Assembly: GCA_033239005.1 (NCBI GenBank)
Contig: BSQZ01000009.1
Span: 3,218,252 to 3,282,251, forward strand
Origin: Lamellibrachia satsuma
Taxonomy: Eukaryota; Annelida; Polychaeta; Sabellida; Siboglinidae
DNA length: 64,000 nt
Reading direction: 5' to 3'
The notes beneath the pieces were generated by a model, which was not told the DNA's origin, ran no database searches, and was given only the letters and a program-made list of their open reading frames with translations. Numbering within the stretch: position 1 is the first letter of the stretch; each line of letters begins with the position of its first letter. Made by a program: the position numbers and the translations under genes. This document shows, piece after piece, positions 23,215 through 33,953 of the stretch.

Positions 23215-23313
<99 letters not shown>

Positions 23314-23530
23314 CTTTATTTATATACTTGCCAATAGAATATGGCCAGGCTGTTTCCGTCCAAGCTCAACTTATGGACCGTATTTTGGCTTTTGTTTACT
23401 AAACTAGTCCCCTTTCTGTCAAAACAGAACGTTTGTTTGCGACTTTGCGTTGTTTCTGTGTATGCCGGCCTCCCTTAATGCGTCACATGTAGTCTGGGTT
23501 TCCCCAAAACCATGATTATTTTCGCATTAA
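23030..23530. mobile_element. Relative of the TTAA MITE, interrupted by (AT)n
   Basis: The left arm from about 23040 (TCATGGTTTTGGGCCTACGC ... AACTACAATTAAGAATATCA then TGCCAGTGGTTTACTAGGAA) matches the 12870 MITE. The right arm is short: CCCCAAAACCATGATTAT before a TTAA at 23527-23530. An (AT)n tract of about 90 bases sits between the arms at 23217-23307. The ends are approximate. Confidence 0.55.
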
Positions 23531-23535
23531 ACATC

Positions 23536-24783
23536 TGACTAGCACAACATAATTATAATGAGCAATTCCCCTATCAAATTTGCTTCTGGGAACCAAAATC
23601 CTCAAGCGGGGTATTGTCTCAAACTAATTGACCCTTTATTCGTCTACAGTGAATCCAGAAATGCAATAATGATTATGTACTCTCATTGAATGGCATACGC
23701 TTGTCTTTCTGGAATTCGTTGCGCCTTTACTGCGAACGAGTAGCTTTACCCTCCAAGGGCTGAAATATAATACCCATGATATACCACTTCACTTGCGTCG
23801 ACGTCAACCGCCTTCAGTCAACCTGCCAATTTGGCCGAGAAACCGCCCCACCTAAAGGGTAATGACTTCTTGTTCACTCAATTAAGTCCAATCGATTGTC
23901 CAGGGTCCCTGCTTCCCCGCCGAGGAAGGTCGGTTGGGCGCGTGGGAATGTGGCTGCGTGCCAAATTTCGTTGTACGCCACAACAAATATAGCGAGGTTT
24001 CTGCAAGCCCCCAGAGGGTGCTACTGTTTTGACTAGCAGTTCTCCGTTTGTCTCTGAGAAAGCGGCGAGGTTGAAGGACCTCCTCAAATCGATTTTTTTT
24101 CGCTCGTCTCATTTCAGATTAATTTCGCCAAAAGTCAAACCTGTCTAGTATCCGCTGTTGCATGCTAGCTCGTTTATTAAATTTTTTATTGAGTTTTGAT
24201 GAAATCATCGGAAAACTTTTAAATTTTTTTGACCGGATCCGGCGATACAATACAATCCAATACAATACAATACAAAGTGGTCCGGCTGCATGTACCATGA
24301 TATAAGGGTGTTCACACTTCGCGATGGGCTAAATTAACTAACTCTGTTAGTGTTAGGTATATAATAAAAACATGAATTCCATTAAAACAGGTTACACGAA
24401 ATGTTCGAAATGTCACCTGTGCATTCTGTAATTGATAAATTGCGTGAAATTCGCGAAAATTAAATAGCCCTACTACCATCAGCTAAAGCTATGATGCATT
24501 ACAGACCTAACACAGAACACATTGCACTTTACTAAACACGACATCTGGGTAGTGGCTGGGTATGTGCTGGGTAGGGGCTGGGTAGTGGCTGGGTAGTGCC
24601 TGGGTAGGGTCTGGGTAGTGGCTGGGTAGTGGCTGGGTAGGGTCTGGGTAGTGGCTGCAGATCATCTTTTCCCTCGAAACAAAATGTTGGTCCCATTTCT
24701 ATCCCAAAGGTCCAGTGTCCACCACTTATTTTGTGGCTTAACTGACTAATGATTTATGTCTATGAATGATTTAATATTAATTC
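23536..24783. other. Intergenic with a short GGGTAGTGGCT repeat
   Basis: No gene seen. A TACAATACAATCCAATACAA run lies at 24245-24278. A 10-12 bp array of CTGGGTAGTGG / CTGGGTAGGGT occupies 24545-24657. Confidence 0.6.
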
Positions 24784-25129
24784 GGGTATGGTGGGGCAAA
24801 GAGCCCCCTTAAGGGAAAATGGCTACAGTTATTCATACACGTATTGTGTTGAGATATCTATACACGAGCGTTTGGTTATAACAAGCAATGCCAAAACACA
24901 AATGACGACTGACAACACCAAACATTGTTATCGTTAATTAAATATATTGCCCCTTGAGGCAAGACGCCCCCTTCTATTGGGCAAGACAGCCCCTCCTATG
25001 GGACAAGACAGCCCCTCCTATGGGGCAAGAAGCCCCCAACAACGTTGAAATACGAATACTGAAATGAAACAAACTATTGTTAAATGTAGCAAAACATTGT
25101 GTTTTCCTTTATCCAGACGCCAAACATGC

Positions 25130-25310
25130 ATAATTTAGGTACACTGGGACTCGCTGTTAGGGCAGATAAAACAACGCACTCCTGGCGTGTAGTCAGTGTA
25201 CAACTGACACTGCACCCACGCCTCCCGAGGTCTACAGTTCACGAAGGGCTCGCCCCCTGTGACACACGGTCATGCTTCCTCTCTGTTGCTGGTGCTGACG
25301 CTCTCTTTTC
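25130..25310 (-). pseudogene. Transposase zinc-finger relic in transposon B
   Basis: The minus-strand reading contains GGEPFVNCRPREAWVQCQL and then TPGVRCFICPNSES, aligned with CGEPFVNSRSREVWLQCQL and CTPGLRCFICPNCESG of transposon A. The first CxxC is CVTG and the last Cys is Ser, so metal ligands are lost. The upstream DDE domain is absent. Confidence 0.75.
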
Positions 25311-25341
25311 CTTTGCTTCTTCACTGCGTTTTTGGTTTCAT

Positions 25342-25640
25342 TGTGTGTCCCTCGTCTAGCCGCCAGTCACTTTCCTTTAGTGTCCCTTCTCGTTTGCTGA
25401 CACACGATCAACGAGTTCTGTGTCCCTCGTCTAGCCGCCAGTCACTTTCCTTTAGTGTCCCTTCTCGTTTGCTGACACACGATCAACGAGTTCTGTGTCC
25501 CTCGTCTAGCCGCCAGTCACTTTCCTTTAGTGTCCCTTCTCGTTTGCTGACACACGATCAACGAGTTCTGTGTCCCTCGTCTAGCCGCCAGTCACTTTCC
25601 TTTAGTGTCCCTTCTCGTTTGCTGACACACGATCAATGAG
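25342..25640 (-). repeat. 75-bp tandem repeat, four copies, inside transposon B
   Basis: Four near-identical units starting TGTCCCTCGTCTAGCCGCCA (period 75 bp). 75 is a multiple of three, so one frame stays open across all units. It sits where the Lys-rich and linker segments of the transposase would be. Confidence 0.92.
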
Positions 25641-26347
25641 TTCAACTTGTGTGTGATGAATTCCAGTTTATTAGGAAACAACAACAACTTAATGGGTGTC
25701 GTTTTTACGATGTGGCACCTTTATAACCGAGAATAACAGTATTGTGTAATATGCACTTGTTGAACTTATTAATTAAGTGATACAGTGTACTCCGAATTAT
25801 CACGTAACATCTGTGCGAAATGGTAGATCGTACATTTGAAAACACGTGGTTTTTTATCAAAGTAAAAACGTTTTCCACTTTCTAATCACGACTATTAATT
25901 GCCCAAATCGTGTGGGGGAAGACTCCCCTTGTCCAATACTGTAATGGGACGTCTTGCCCCCAGTAGATATGATGTAGCTCTCTTAATATCCGCAGTAATA
26001 CTAATCAGTGCCAATATTTTAATATACTAATCATTGCCAATATTGTAAAATAAATGGTACTGTGTACATTGATAATGAACATAAAACAGGTTGCACGGTG
26101 CTAAAAGTTATCTGTGTGTTTCAGCACAATATTGAAAATATAATTTTTTTACATCAACCATGCAGAAAAGATGTAAATGCAAATTTCTTTTCCTAACTGT
26201 CCATTTCATCTGTATGTGCTTTTGGGCAGAATACGCACCAGGTAGCAGCACTGCATACATCCACCAGCGACAGACAGCAAACGTGTATAATATTGGAAAT
26301 ACAAGGGGGCGTCTTACCCCACGGGGGCTCTTTGCCCCACCCTACCC

Positions 26348-27144
26348 TATTAATATGTTTATATGCACAACCCCACATATCACACATCGATGGGTGTAGC
26401 AACACTGTAGAATCACACACAACAACGCGAAATACACAGAAAATAGTCACTTTGTATGGTTACACGTAAGACAATTGCCTTTTCAGGACAGGTTATTGAG
26501 ACACTCGCCTACCCTGACACCGTTGTGGTCGCGAGCACTGAATGACTATATTTTTAACGAAGAATGTACGACTCATAGTTCAACAATCACTGGTAACATT
26601 ATCCCTACAGTCGATTAATTTCCACCTCACTCGGCGTCGGCATTGACACTCGAAAACTAACCAATGAACAGTTCTGGCGTCTCGGAAATTGCGTCATTTC
26701 AATTTTGCGGTTATCCCTAACCGAGTGATAGTTAGCGGCTAAAACGTCAAGCGCTGGGATGGAAAACCACAACGACTTTGATGGATGATTCATGGACCAT
26801 ATGTGTTATAAAACATGCGTGGCGCAGCATCGTCATAGGTCATGAAAACATGCATCAGCAGTAACGTTATACAATCCGGCTATGCCCAATTGCTTCTACA
26901 GTAGCATAAATATCTCGGAGGGCCGACGGGGATTTCCTGAACTAAATATAAACTAAAACAACGCATCACCAGAATGTGAGCTTGTTAATATATCCGGTGG
27001 TCTTTCCGACAGCAATTTCCGCATCATTTACGTTCATAACTCAAACTTGGCATGATTCAACTGTGCAGAACCGGTTCGCGCAACCATGTGTCACCATTGA
27101 AACCAATTAAACAGTAAACGGTTAAGCAGTTTACATTTAACATC
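26348..27144. other. Intergenic, no gene seen
   Basis: Unremarkable mixed-composition sequence with no long repeats or coding signal. Confidence 0.5.
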
Positions 27145-27680
27145 TTACTTACTTAATAATCCTCTTGGCCCCTTCAGGAGCATAGGACGTCAACCGTGTT
27201 TCGCCAGCTCTCTTCTTCACTCTCTCCTTGGCTAGAGCTTTGGCGTCTTGCCAGGTGACCCTCACTTTATCAGGATCTAGTAGTGTGGAACGTCTCCAGT
27301 TGATTTCTGGCCTTCCTTGTCTTCTCTTTCCTTGTGGGTTATAGTCCAGTGCTTGTTTGGTTGTATTTGTTGGATCTTTTCTGAGTGTGTGGCCAATCCA
27401 GCTCCATTTTCCCCTCTTGATTGTAGTGCTTATTTCTTCCTGCTTAGTTTATTAATTAATATTTTGTTAGGCCACCATACCATAAGGATGTATTGGAGAC
27501 GACTGTTGATGAAGACTTGGAGTTTGTTGTTGAGAGACTGAGTAGTTTTCCACGTTTCGCACCCAAAGAGAAGAACTGGTTTAACGTTGGTGTTGAAAAT
27601 GCGGATCTTAATGTTTATGGATAGTTGGGAAGAGAGCCATACTGGGCGTAGGGTTCTGAAGGCATAACGAGCTTAATTGC
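27145..27680 (-). mobile_element. Non-LTR retrotransposon (LINE) 3' relic
   Basis: The minus strand encodes the end of a LINE ORF2: GHTLRKDPTNTTKQALDYNP, GKRRQGRPEINWRRSTLLDP, then TWQDAKALAKERVKKR and a final LTSYAPEGAKRIIK-stop, followed by TAAGTAAGTAAG. It is 5' truncated and broken in its upper part (27430-27680). It is typical of RTE/CR1-type dead copies. Confidence 0.8.
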
Positions 27681-28289
27681 ATACTTACCTGGCCCAGGAG
27701 ATACTGTGATCCACATTTCACATTAGTAACAAGTATTTCATCGATTGAACGCAAATGATTTGTTAGACAGGTTGTTCTCGGTTGTGGTTGAACGGCATTA
27801 TTTGCTTATAGTTTTATTATTCATGTGTCCGGTTTTATATAATATATGTTGGGAGAAAACTCTAACTTATTCTAGAGAAAAACTTAATTCTAGCGATATT
27901 TCGAAACCGCCATTGTCTGGTTATCTGCGAACTACTTTTTTCCGTTGATCATAAAAAATATATTAAGATACGGAGCAAAATATAAATTCATCAACTTCAT
28001 GTAGTGATCAGTCATGATCTAATCGTTGACGATGCTGTTACTACATAGGAACACTTCAAACAACTGATAAATTATAAAATTGGCATGTTCCATCATGTTT
28101 CATGCAAACATCGCACACTTCAGGCCCAGGCTTGGAGGGTTAGCGGTGGGAAGGACAGCCAGCTGGTCTGTATTCCCACTAAAACAATGTCTACCTAAAA
28201 TATGCCACTTCGAATGGATATGACTGTACTTTTTGAATTTATATTCACAGATGCTTTGAGAAAGCAAACCTCCACGCAGCATCGTATCA

Positions 28290-28455
28290 AATTAAAGTGA
28301 TCGCCGATACTCCGGAAACTCATCATCCGGGCATTAATTTACTGGAACGGAATGCACCCCGTTAATATGATTCGTTTATCCTAAAAAAATCCTTAATCCG
28401 GTAACATGCACCGCGGACCAAGGTGTCCAGATTAACGAGGTTCCATTGTAGGCCT
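28290..28455. mobile_element. End fragment of a Tigger-like transposon
   Basis: The right end, read inward on the minus strand, is TACAATGGAACCTCGTTAAT then CTGGACACC, the AACCTCGTTAATCCGG type of terminus known from Tigger elements. Subterminal TCCGG..TTAA motifs repeat inside. No second end was found. Confidence 0.5.
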
Positions 28456-31400
28456 TATCAAGTTTGAATACTTTAATATCTTAGTCGTAAATAATGCGTA
28501 TAAATCAACCGTGTGGGTATTCTATAAATCAACCGTGTGGGTATTCTATTGTTAGGGTGAATGCAATTATTTTTTTGAGTATGTTGATAATCAGAGACGG
28601 TGACTAATTTGGAGTAACCAAGTGCAGTCCGGTCGTTTGTGATTGTTTTTTATAGTTTGAACTTAAATCCGTTCTTTTTAGGCACCAGTTAAACATAGCC
28701 TATTAAGATGTAATCTATGGGGCTTTCATTGAGTAAACATAACACCCATTAGCACCTAACATACTTACAACCGGAATAAAGTTTCACGCGAGTGAACTTT
28801 TGGCACATTGCCAATTCAAGTGGGTCAGCATGAACTTTGAACTTTGAAAGTGTGTGGCAAGAAAAACAGGTGCTATATAATCTATAAAACAATATAATTC
28901 GACACAAACCTCCCGTTTTGCGATAAAGTGGTCTTCCAAAAATCCTTAATGTATAAATCGCAGATCACAACTAGATAATAAGTTATTTTTTTCTGGATTA
29001 AAAGGCCTATGAATCTAGCACAACGACCGACATTTCGCACAAATGACGTCGTTTTTTGTTTTCCCAGAAGGAGCGAGGAATGGCGTCCGCAAATAAAAAC
29101 AATTAAGTGTTCTAAACTTAGCGTGTCTCGTCAATAGGAGCTACTTTTGGAAAACAGTTCAACATCAGCTGGCTTGATCAATAACATCACGTCATTAGAT
29201 TTCTTGCCATCGCATGCGAAAACAACATATCATTCGCTGTAAACAACGAAATAGGCACCAGCCCAGGCATCAAACACCACCAATCTTTTTTTAAATATGT
29301 GATGTTGTTGATACAAGAGCTCTTTTTCTTCGTCGACGGCCGCGGGTTATTTGCGGGGTGGATGTAAGGAGATCTTCGGGACGGTTCCGACGCCGACATC
29401 CATCACCAATGTAACTTTTTACTGCGGTCCGCTCAATGTTTTCGACGCAGGTCCAAACGACGAACTGGCGACCGCACCCGCTGTCGTGTTGGCTGCTCGC
29501 GCAACAAACTAATGCTGACGATTTGACAAGAGACTAGGGGGCAATTAGTGTATTTGTTAGTAATGCGAGCTCCTCACGCAGGGCGTCGTTGTTTAGAAAA
29601 ATTACGTTCGACTCGACTCGCGAAGCCGTTTGTTTACAGTGACGCTGCTGGGAGCCTATCTACGCTAGTAAATATTTCATAGAACTCAACGGGCTGCCAA
29701 TATTATAATCTATTTGGAGGAAGTGCAGAAAGTTGTTGTGTTGTTTTTGTAGGAAACACAAAATTGCTACTTGTGACAAGTTTATTTATATACAGTGCTT
29801 AGTACTGCTTATACATTTAACACATTTTTAGTACTACTTGAATGTGTCACGTCACAGTGGGTTCGGTACTTAGGGTCAAATCCTCGAAAAGTAGTGTATA
29901 TATAAAACATACAAAGGCCTATTCTCTCTCTAACTCTCCTTGGGAACACCGGAGATGTGAAAATCCTTTTATATCGTGACCGCATGCCTATAATTAATAT
30001 AATTATATAAATATTATATAAATAATATAATTTACAGTATAGGACCTGTCTTGGGCAATTATAATCCTAGTCAATAATGTACCTGCAACGAGCGACCACC
30101 TGACAAACGCGACCAAAGACTTACATGCGCTTATTTAAGAGCCATCTTTAAAGGCAACACGGCACATTTTACACCACACAGAATGCATCGTGGTATTTTC
30201 TTTCGTTTTTTTCTTAACGTCTTAAAAATAATATTTTCCATAGGAATACAGAAGCTAACAGAACGGTATATCTTATATATCAGAACATACTTCAAAATAA
30301 CTCTGTTATAAATGCAACAACAAAGCGTCTGTCAAAATATTTCAATATCCTACTTTGTCGCCAGTGCCTTCTGCAACCTGTATTGTGCGACCGCCTATTT
30401 TGGGCGACCACTTTGGCAGAAAGGCGGTTGCACAATACATGTTTTGCCGTAGTAGTAAAGTAGAATCTGTGATGAGATAATGGATTATTCACCGAATTTG
30501 TCATCACATGACAGAAGCTCTCCGCCTGTTTGACGCCCTGGAGCATTCGGAGAGCTCTGTAGATCCCCGGGTTGTTCTGTTTGCCCCCACGGACTCTCAG
30601 CGCGATCTCTCCGACACATATGGAATAACCATTTCTCTCTCCGAGGAGAACGCCACGGAGAGGAAAATAGAATAGATCCACAGAATGTGTGTTCCAACAA
30701 ACAGAGCCATCTAGTAGCTCTAGTTGGAACCATTGTCGCTGTGATGAAAACACCAATGGAAACTGTCCCTGTCTAGGGCGTGATTAAATTTGGCCTTGTG
30801 TTCCAGGAATTACAGCGAAGAAAAATGGCCAAAAGTGGGCCATAAAGACGATGATATAACACTGTGATGAAACCTTGTCACATATGCAATATATCTCCGG
30901 CATAATTCCACACAATTTACGTCACCACGGGAAAACGTGTCGGAGTTAATAGGTTTTTCTTATCTCATGGGACAGTCACACGTTTTAATACATCATCGAT
31001 GATCGTAAATGGTTACATAATCATTGCAGACAATTATAACTCTTTATAATAATGTCGTGGCTTCCTCTGGCTCAACATTGTGTTTGTAATAATAATAATT
31101 GTAGACTTTCACACCCCTCCCCCCGTCCGCGTCTACGGTTGTAACCCCCCCCCCGGGTTGTTATAACCACCTGTGCTTAAGTGCTGGCGTATCGCCTTGC
31201 ACCGGGACCTCTACGAACTGTGCTTTAACATTACTGACTCGGCCGCCTCACCCTCGTCTTGGGCCGCCACAATAAGGCATCAGATTCTATCCAAGCCTTG
31301 AACTATTATCGTTTTAGATTATAATATATCTATCCTACGTAGCTACGATATGTCAGATGCACAGTTGTTTCCAAATCAACTAAATAACACAGGACAATAA

Positions 31401-31500
31401 CGCCACGTGGTGTACCACGGCCGGGATGATTAGTAGCCCACTTATATGACTCCCATGTTACCGGTTCACTGCCACAAGCCTAGGTTATTTATTAAAAAAA
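28456..31500. other. Long gene-poor stretch with one unassigned GC-rich block
   Basis: It contains a 24-bp direct repeat (TATAAATCAACCGTGTGGGT... at 28500 and 28524) and otherwise unique sequence. The block 30480-30730 is more GC-rich and open on both strands: minus-strand GGKQNNPGIYRALRMLQG, plus-strand LFDALEHSESSVDPRVVLFA. I cannot identify it or fit splice sites, so it is not called a gene. Confidence 0.4.
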
Positions 31501-31502
31501 GG

Positions 31503-32010
31503 TAAAAGTATGTTCTCACATGGTAAAGTATCCAATCCATCGGACGGCTCAAAGCGCTATACGCTTCGCCCCTGGCAGACCTGTTTGTTCCAGCACATAC
31601 TCGATTTCTTTGAGAAACATTAAGCTACGGTGCAGTTGCTGCGCGAAAACGGTTTGTTCACATATATCAACCAATGCCTATGATCAGGTTTTAACTTGAA
31701 CAGCTGAGTGAACTGAGGCAATGTGTAGTGAACTGAGGCAATGTGTAGTGAACTGAGGCAATGTGGAGTGAACTGAGGCAATGTGTAGTGAACTGAGGCA
31801 ATGTGTAGTGAACTGAGGCAATGTGTAGTGAACTGAGGCAATGTGGAGTGAACTGAGGCAATGTGTAGTGAACTGAGGCAATGTGTAGTGAACTGAGGCA
31901 ATGTGGAGTGAACTGAGGCAATGTGTAGTGAATGGAATTGCCCAAGCTTCGAGATGGCAGCGAGATGATTCGAACTCTCTAGTCAGACGTTTTGATCGCT
32001 ACGCCACCGA
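31503..32010 (-). mobile_element. SINE family 1, full-length copy with an internal VNTR
   Basis: On the minus strand it has an A box (TCGGTGGCGTAGCGATC, about 32005) and a B box (GAGAGTTCGAATC, about 31970). The family body ends in TTTACCATGTGAGAACATAC and TTTTACC. The body segment TTGCCTCAGTTCACT is tandemly amplified (31700-31935). Confidence 0.85.
31700..31935 (-). repeat. 20-bp minisatellite derived from the SINE body
   Basis: Eleven units of AGTGAACTGAGGCAATGTGT at an exact 20-bp period, with a GTGT/GTGG variant. The unit is the reverse complement of the TTGCCTCAGTTCACT segment present once in the SINE at 1655-1674. Confidence 0.95.
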
Positions 32011-32715
32011 TTTCCATATGATAAAGAACCCCTCAAAGTAAACAACACGTTAATGAAAATATGTTGAATCACACCAACTCAGTGGTCATCTAAAATACAA
32101 ATATAATGCATAAACAAGGATGTGATGATATTCAAACTGCTCTCATTGTTGCTTTAAACAATGACTAATTTAACGCAAACGACAACGACGACATAAGAAA
32201 CTAGTTTTTTAAACTAGAAAACGAACGTCTGACGAAACGGGTGGTCGTGTGTCCAATCTACATATATAGCGAGTGACATATGGCCGAGCCAAAGTTTAGA
32301 AGGACACATTAATTTCAGGCGAAATTAAACCCAGCTGGAGACATCCGCATAAAAGTAGTGATTGTTCCCACGAAGGAATACAATCCCATGTCACGTAAAC
32401 AATGTCGTTAAAAGTCACACTGACTGGGTATTCATGTTTTATAAGGTCAAATGCGTGGCAGTGTCGAAGTCTACATAAATGTTGACGTGAGTAATTTCAC
32501 TGAAACGATCTCTGTTAAATAATTAATGTGTCGCCAGAGAGACTACGTGACCGCGGGGTGACCACGATGTGGTGGTGGTATTTACTCCTGTCCGGTTTAA
32601 GTTGACATCACTCAGTAAAGTTAGTTCTAGGATCGGCAGAACTATTATTTTACTCAACACACCCAGCATTTCGTAATTTTTCGTTCAGCAATCACAACAG
32701 TGGTGATTTCAAAGC
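32011..32715. other. Intergenic, no gene seen
   Basis: No coding or repeat structure recognised. Confidence 0.5.
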
Positions 32716-32719
32716 AATG

Positions 32720-33060
32720 CTATCTGATTATATTTATCGTAAAAGCTTTTTGTATGGTATAAACTCTAGAGGCCTATCTATCCTAACATCTTTACCTCTC
32801 AAATGTGTTTTAGTGGACCACACTTTAAAAATATATATATATATATACTTTATCTTCATCTGTTTAATGTTTACATAGCATGCGGAGGGGAATGTAATTT
32901 TACGGGTGTGAATAATAATCCCATTACGTAATCCGGTGATTGCCTGACCCAGAGAAACTTTGTCCACAGGTATTTGAAACTGTCGACAGTTGTTCGTAGA
33001 TAAGTTTACACTGAACGACAAGATCGCTATTCATAAACAGATAGGTTTACAATGAACGTC
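32720..33060 (+). repeat. Dispersed repeat, copy 2 (diverged)
   Basis: Shares GGTATAAACT, CAAATGTGTTTTA.TG.A, ATCTGTTTAATG and CTATTCATAAA landmarks with the 17945 and 53800 copies, with an (AT)n insertion at 32829-32847. Confidence 0.4.
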
Positions 33061-33490
33061 AATTCCTGTTGACGTCTTGTATTGTTTCTGGTAGTAGGAC
33101 TGAAAGACGGCCATCCTGGGGAAATGGGTGCCAAACCCAGTGACTCGGAAGTGTCATGACGCGATGGACGTGACACGTGTGTCACCAGTGCGGTGACGTG
33201 TCGCGATGTGGTATTGCGACACAACCACCGCATCAAGTGGTGAGAAAAGGTCCTGTCGCGAACTGTGTCAACTCCACTAGCGGAGGAGTGGCTCTCGTCA
33301 CGCCTGGGCGCCTTGTAGTTGCGACTTCGGCCGCAACGTGGCGCCACTTGATACAGTCTGTCGATAGCAGTAGACGGTCTAGGAGTTTTTTCTTTATTGA
33401 TGAAGGTTGCAGTGGCGTATTTAGATCTCGGAAGGGGCGGCCAAATATCGGAAAGGATGTGTTTAGTTGGGATAATATTCAAATTCACTA
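33061..33490. other. Intergenic GC-richer block, no gene called
   Basis: Open frames on both strands (33027-33488 minus, 33177-33635 plus) lack recognisable domains. GGCGTATTTAGATCTCGGAA near 33415 looks like a transposon-type fragment, but I cannot place it. Confidence 0.35.
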
Positions 33491-33507
33491 TAATAATTCT
33501 TATCTCA

Positions 33508-33557
33508 AAGCGTGCGTGCGTGCGAGCGAGCGAGTGTGCGTGCGAGAATACGTGCGA

Positions 33558-33612
<55 letters not shown>

Positions 33613-33616
33613 TTCT
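33508..33616 (+). repeat. (GTGC)n microsatellite
   Basis: GCGTGCGTGCGAGCGAGCGA followed by about 16 pure TGCG units. Confidence 0.95.
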
Positions 33617-33882
33617 GTCACCCTCCACGTTTTAGCATTTATAACTACATTCTCAATTGTTTTCAGTCGGCTCATTGATATCTGTACAGATTCATTCCAA
33701 TGGAAATGAAGACTTTGGAAAACAATGTTAAATGAAGTGTGGGTTTGTCACATACGTTAATGCACAGGAATGACACGCGGTACCACGAATTATGACAGGG
33801 AATCAGACGATGAGTGTTCTCTGAAACATACCATCCTTTCCTCGTAAGACGACCATTTAGTCAGTTATCATGTTGTGCACGA

Positions 33883-33953
33883 CAAGCAGGGCCTACGCTG
33901 AGCGGGGTAGTACACGACAAGCAGGGCCTACGCTGTGCGGGGTAGTACACGAG
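33883..33953 (+). repeat. 35-bp direct duplication
   Basis: CACGACAAGCAGGGCCTACG plus CTGAGCGGGGTAGTA occurs twice in tandem with one difference. Confidence 0.9.

Larger units (their letters stand above)
24784..26347 (-). mobile_element. pogo/Tigger-like DNA transposon B, 1564 bp deletion derivative
   Basis: Ends start GGGTATGGTGGGGC (left) and GGGTAGGGTGGGGC (right, inverted). The left end resembles the right end of transposon A and vice versa, so B lies in the opposite orientation. TA follows the right end; the left flank is TC. GGGGCAAGACGCCCC-type motifs recur at 24950-25035 and 25910-25960. Only the zinc-finger end of the transposase remains (25130-25310, minus). Confidence 0.82.

Noticed and set aside
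30292..30756. 154-codon minus-strand ORF as a gene
   Set aside because: Compositionally plausible, but no domain, signal peptide or splice context was recognised, and the opposite strand is equally open in its GC-rich core.
33027..33488. 153-codon minus-strand ORF as a gene
   Set aside because: No recognisable domain; it overlaps a plus-strand frame and sequence resembling transposon debris, and runs into a (GTGC)n microsatellite.
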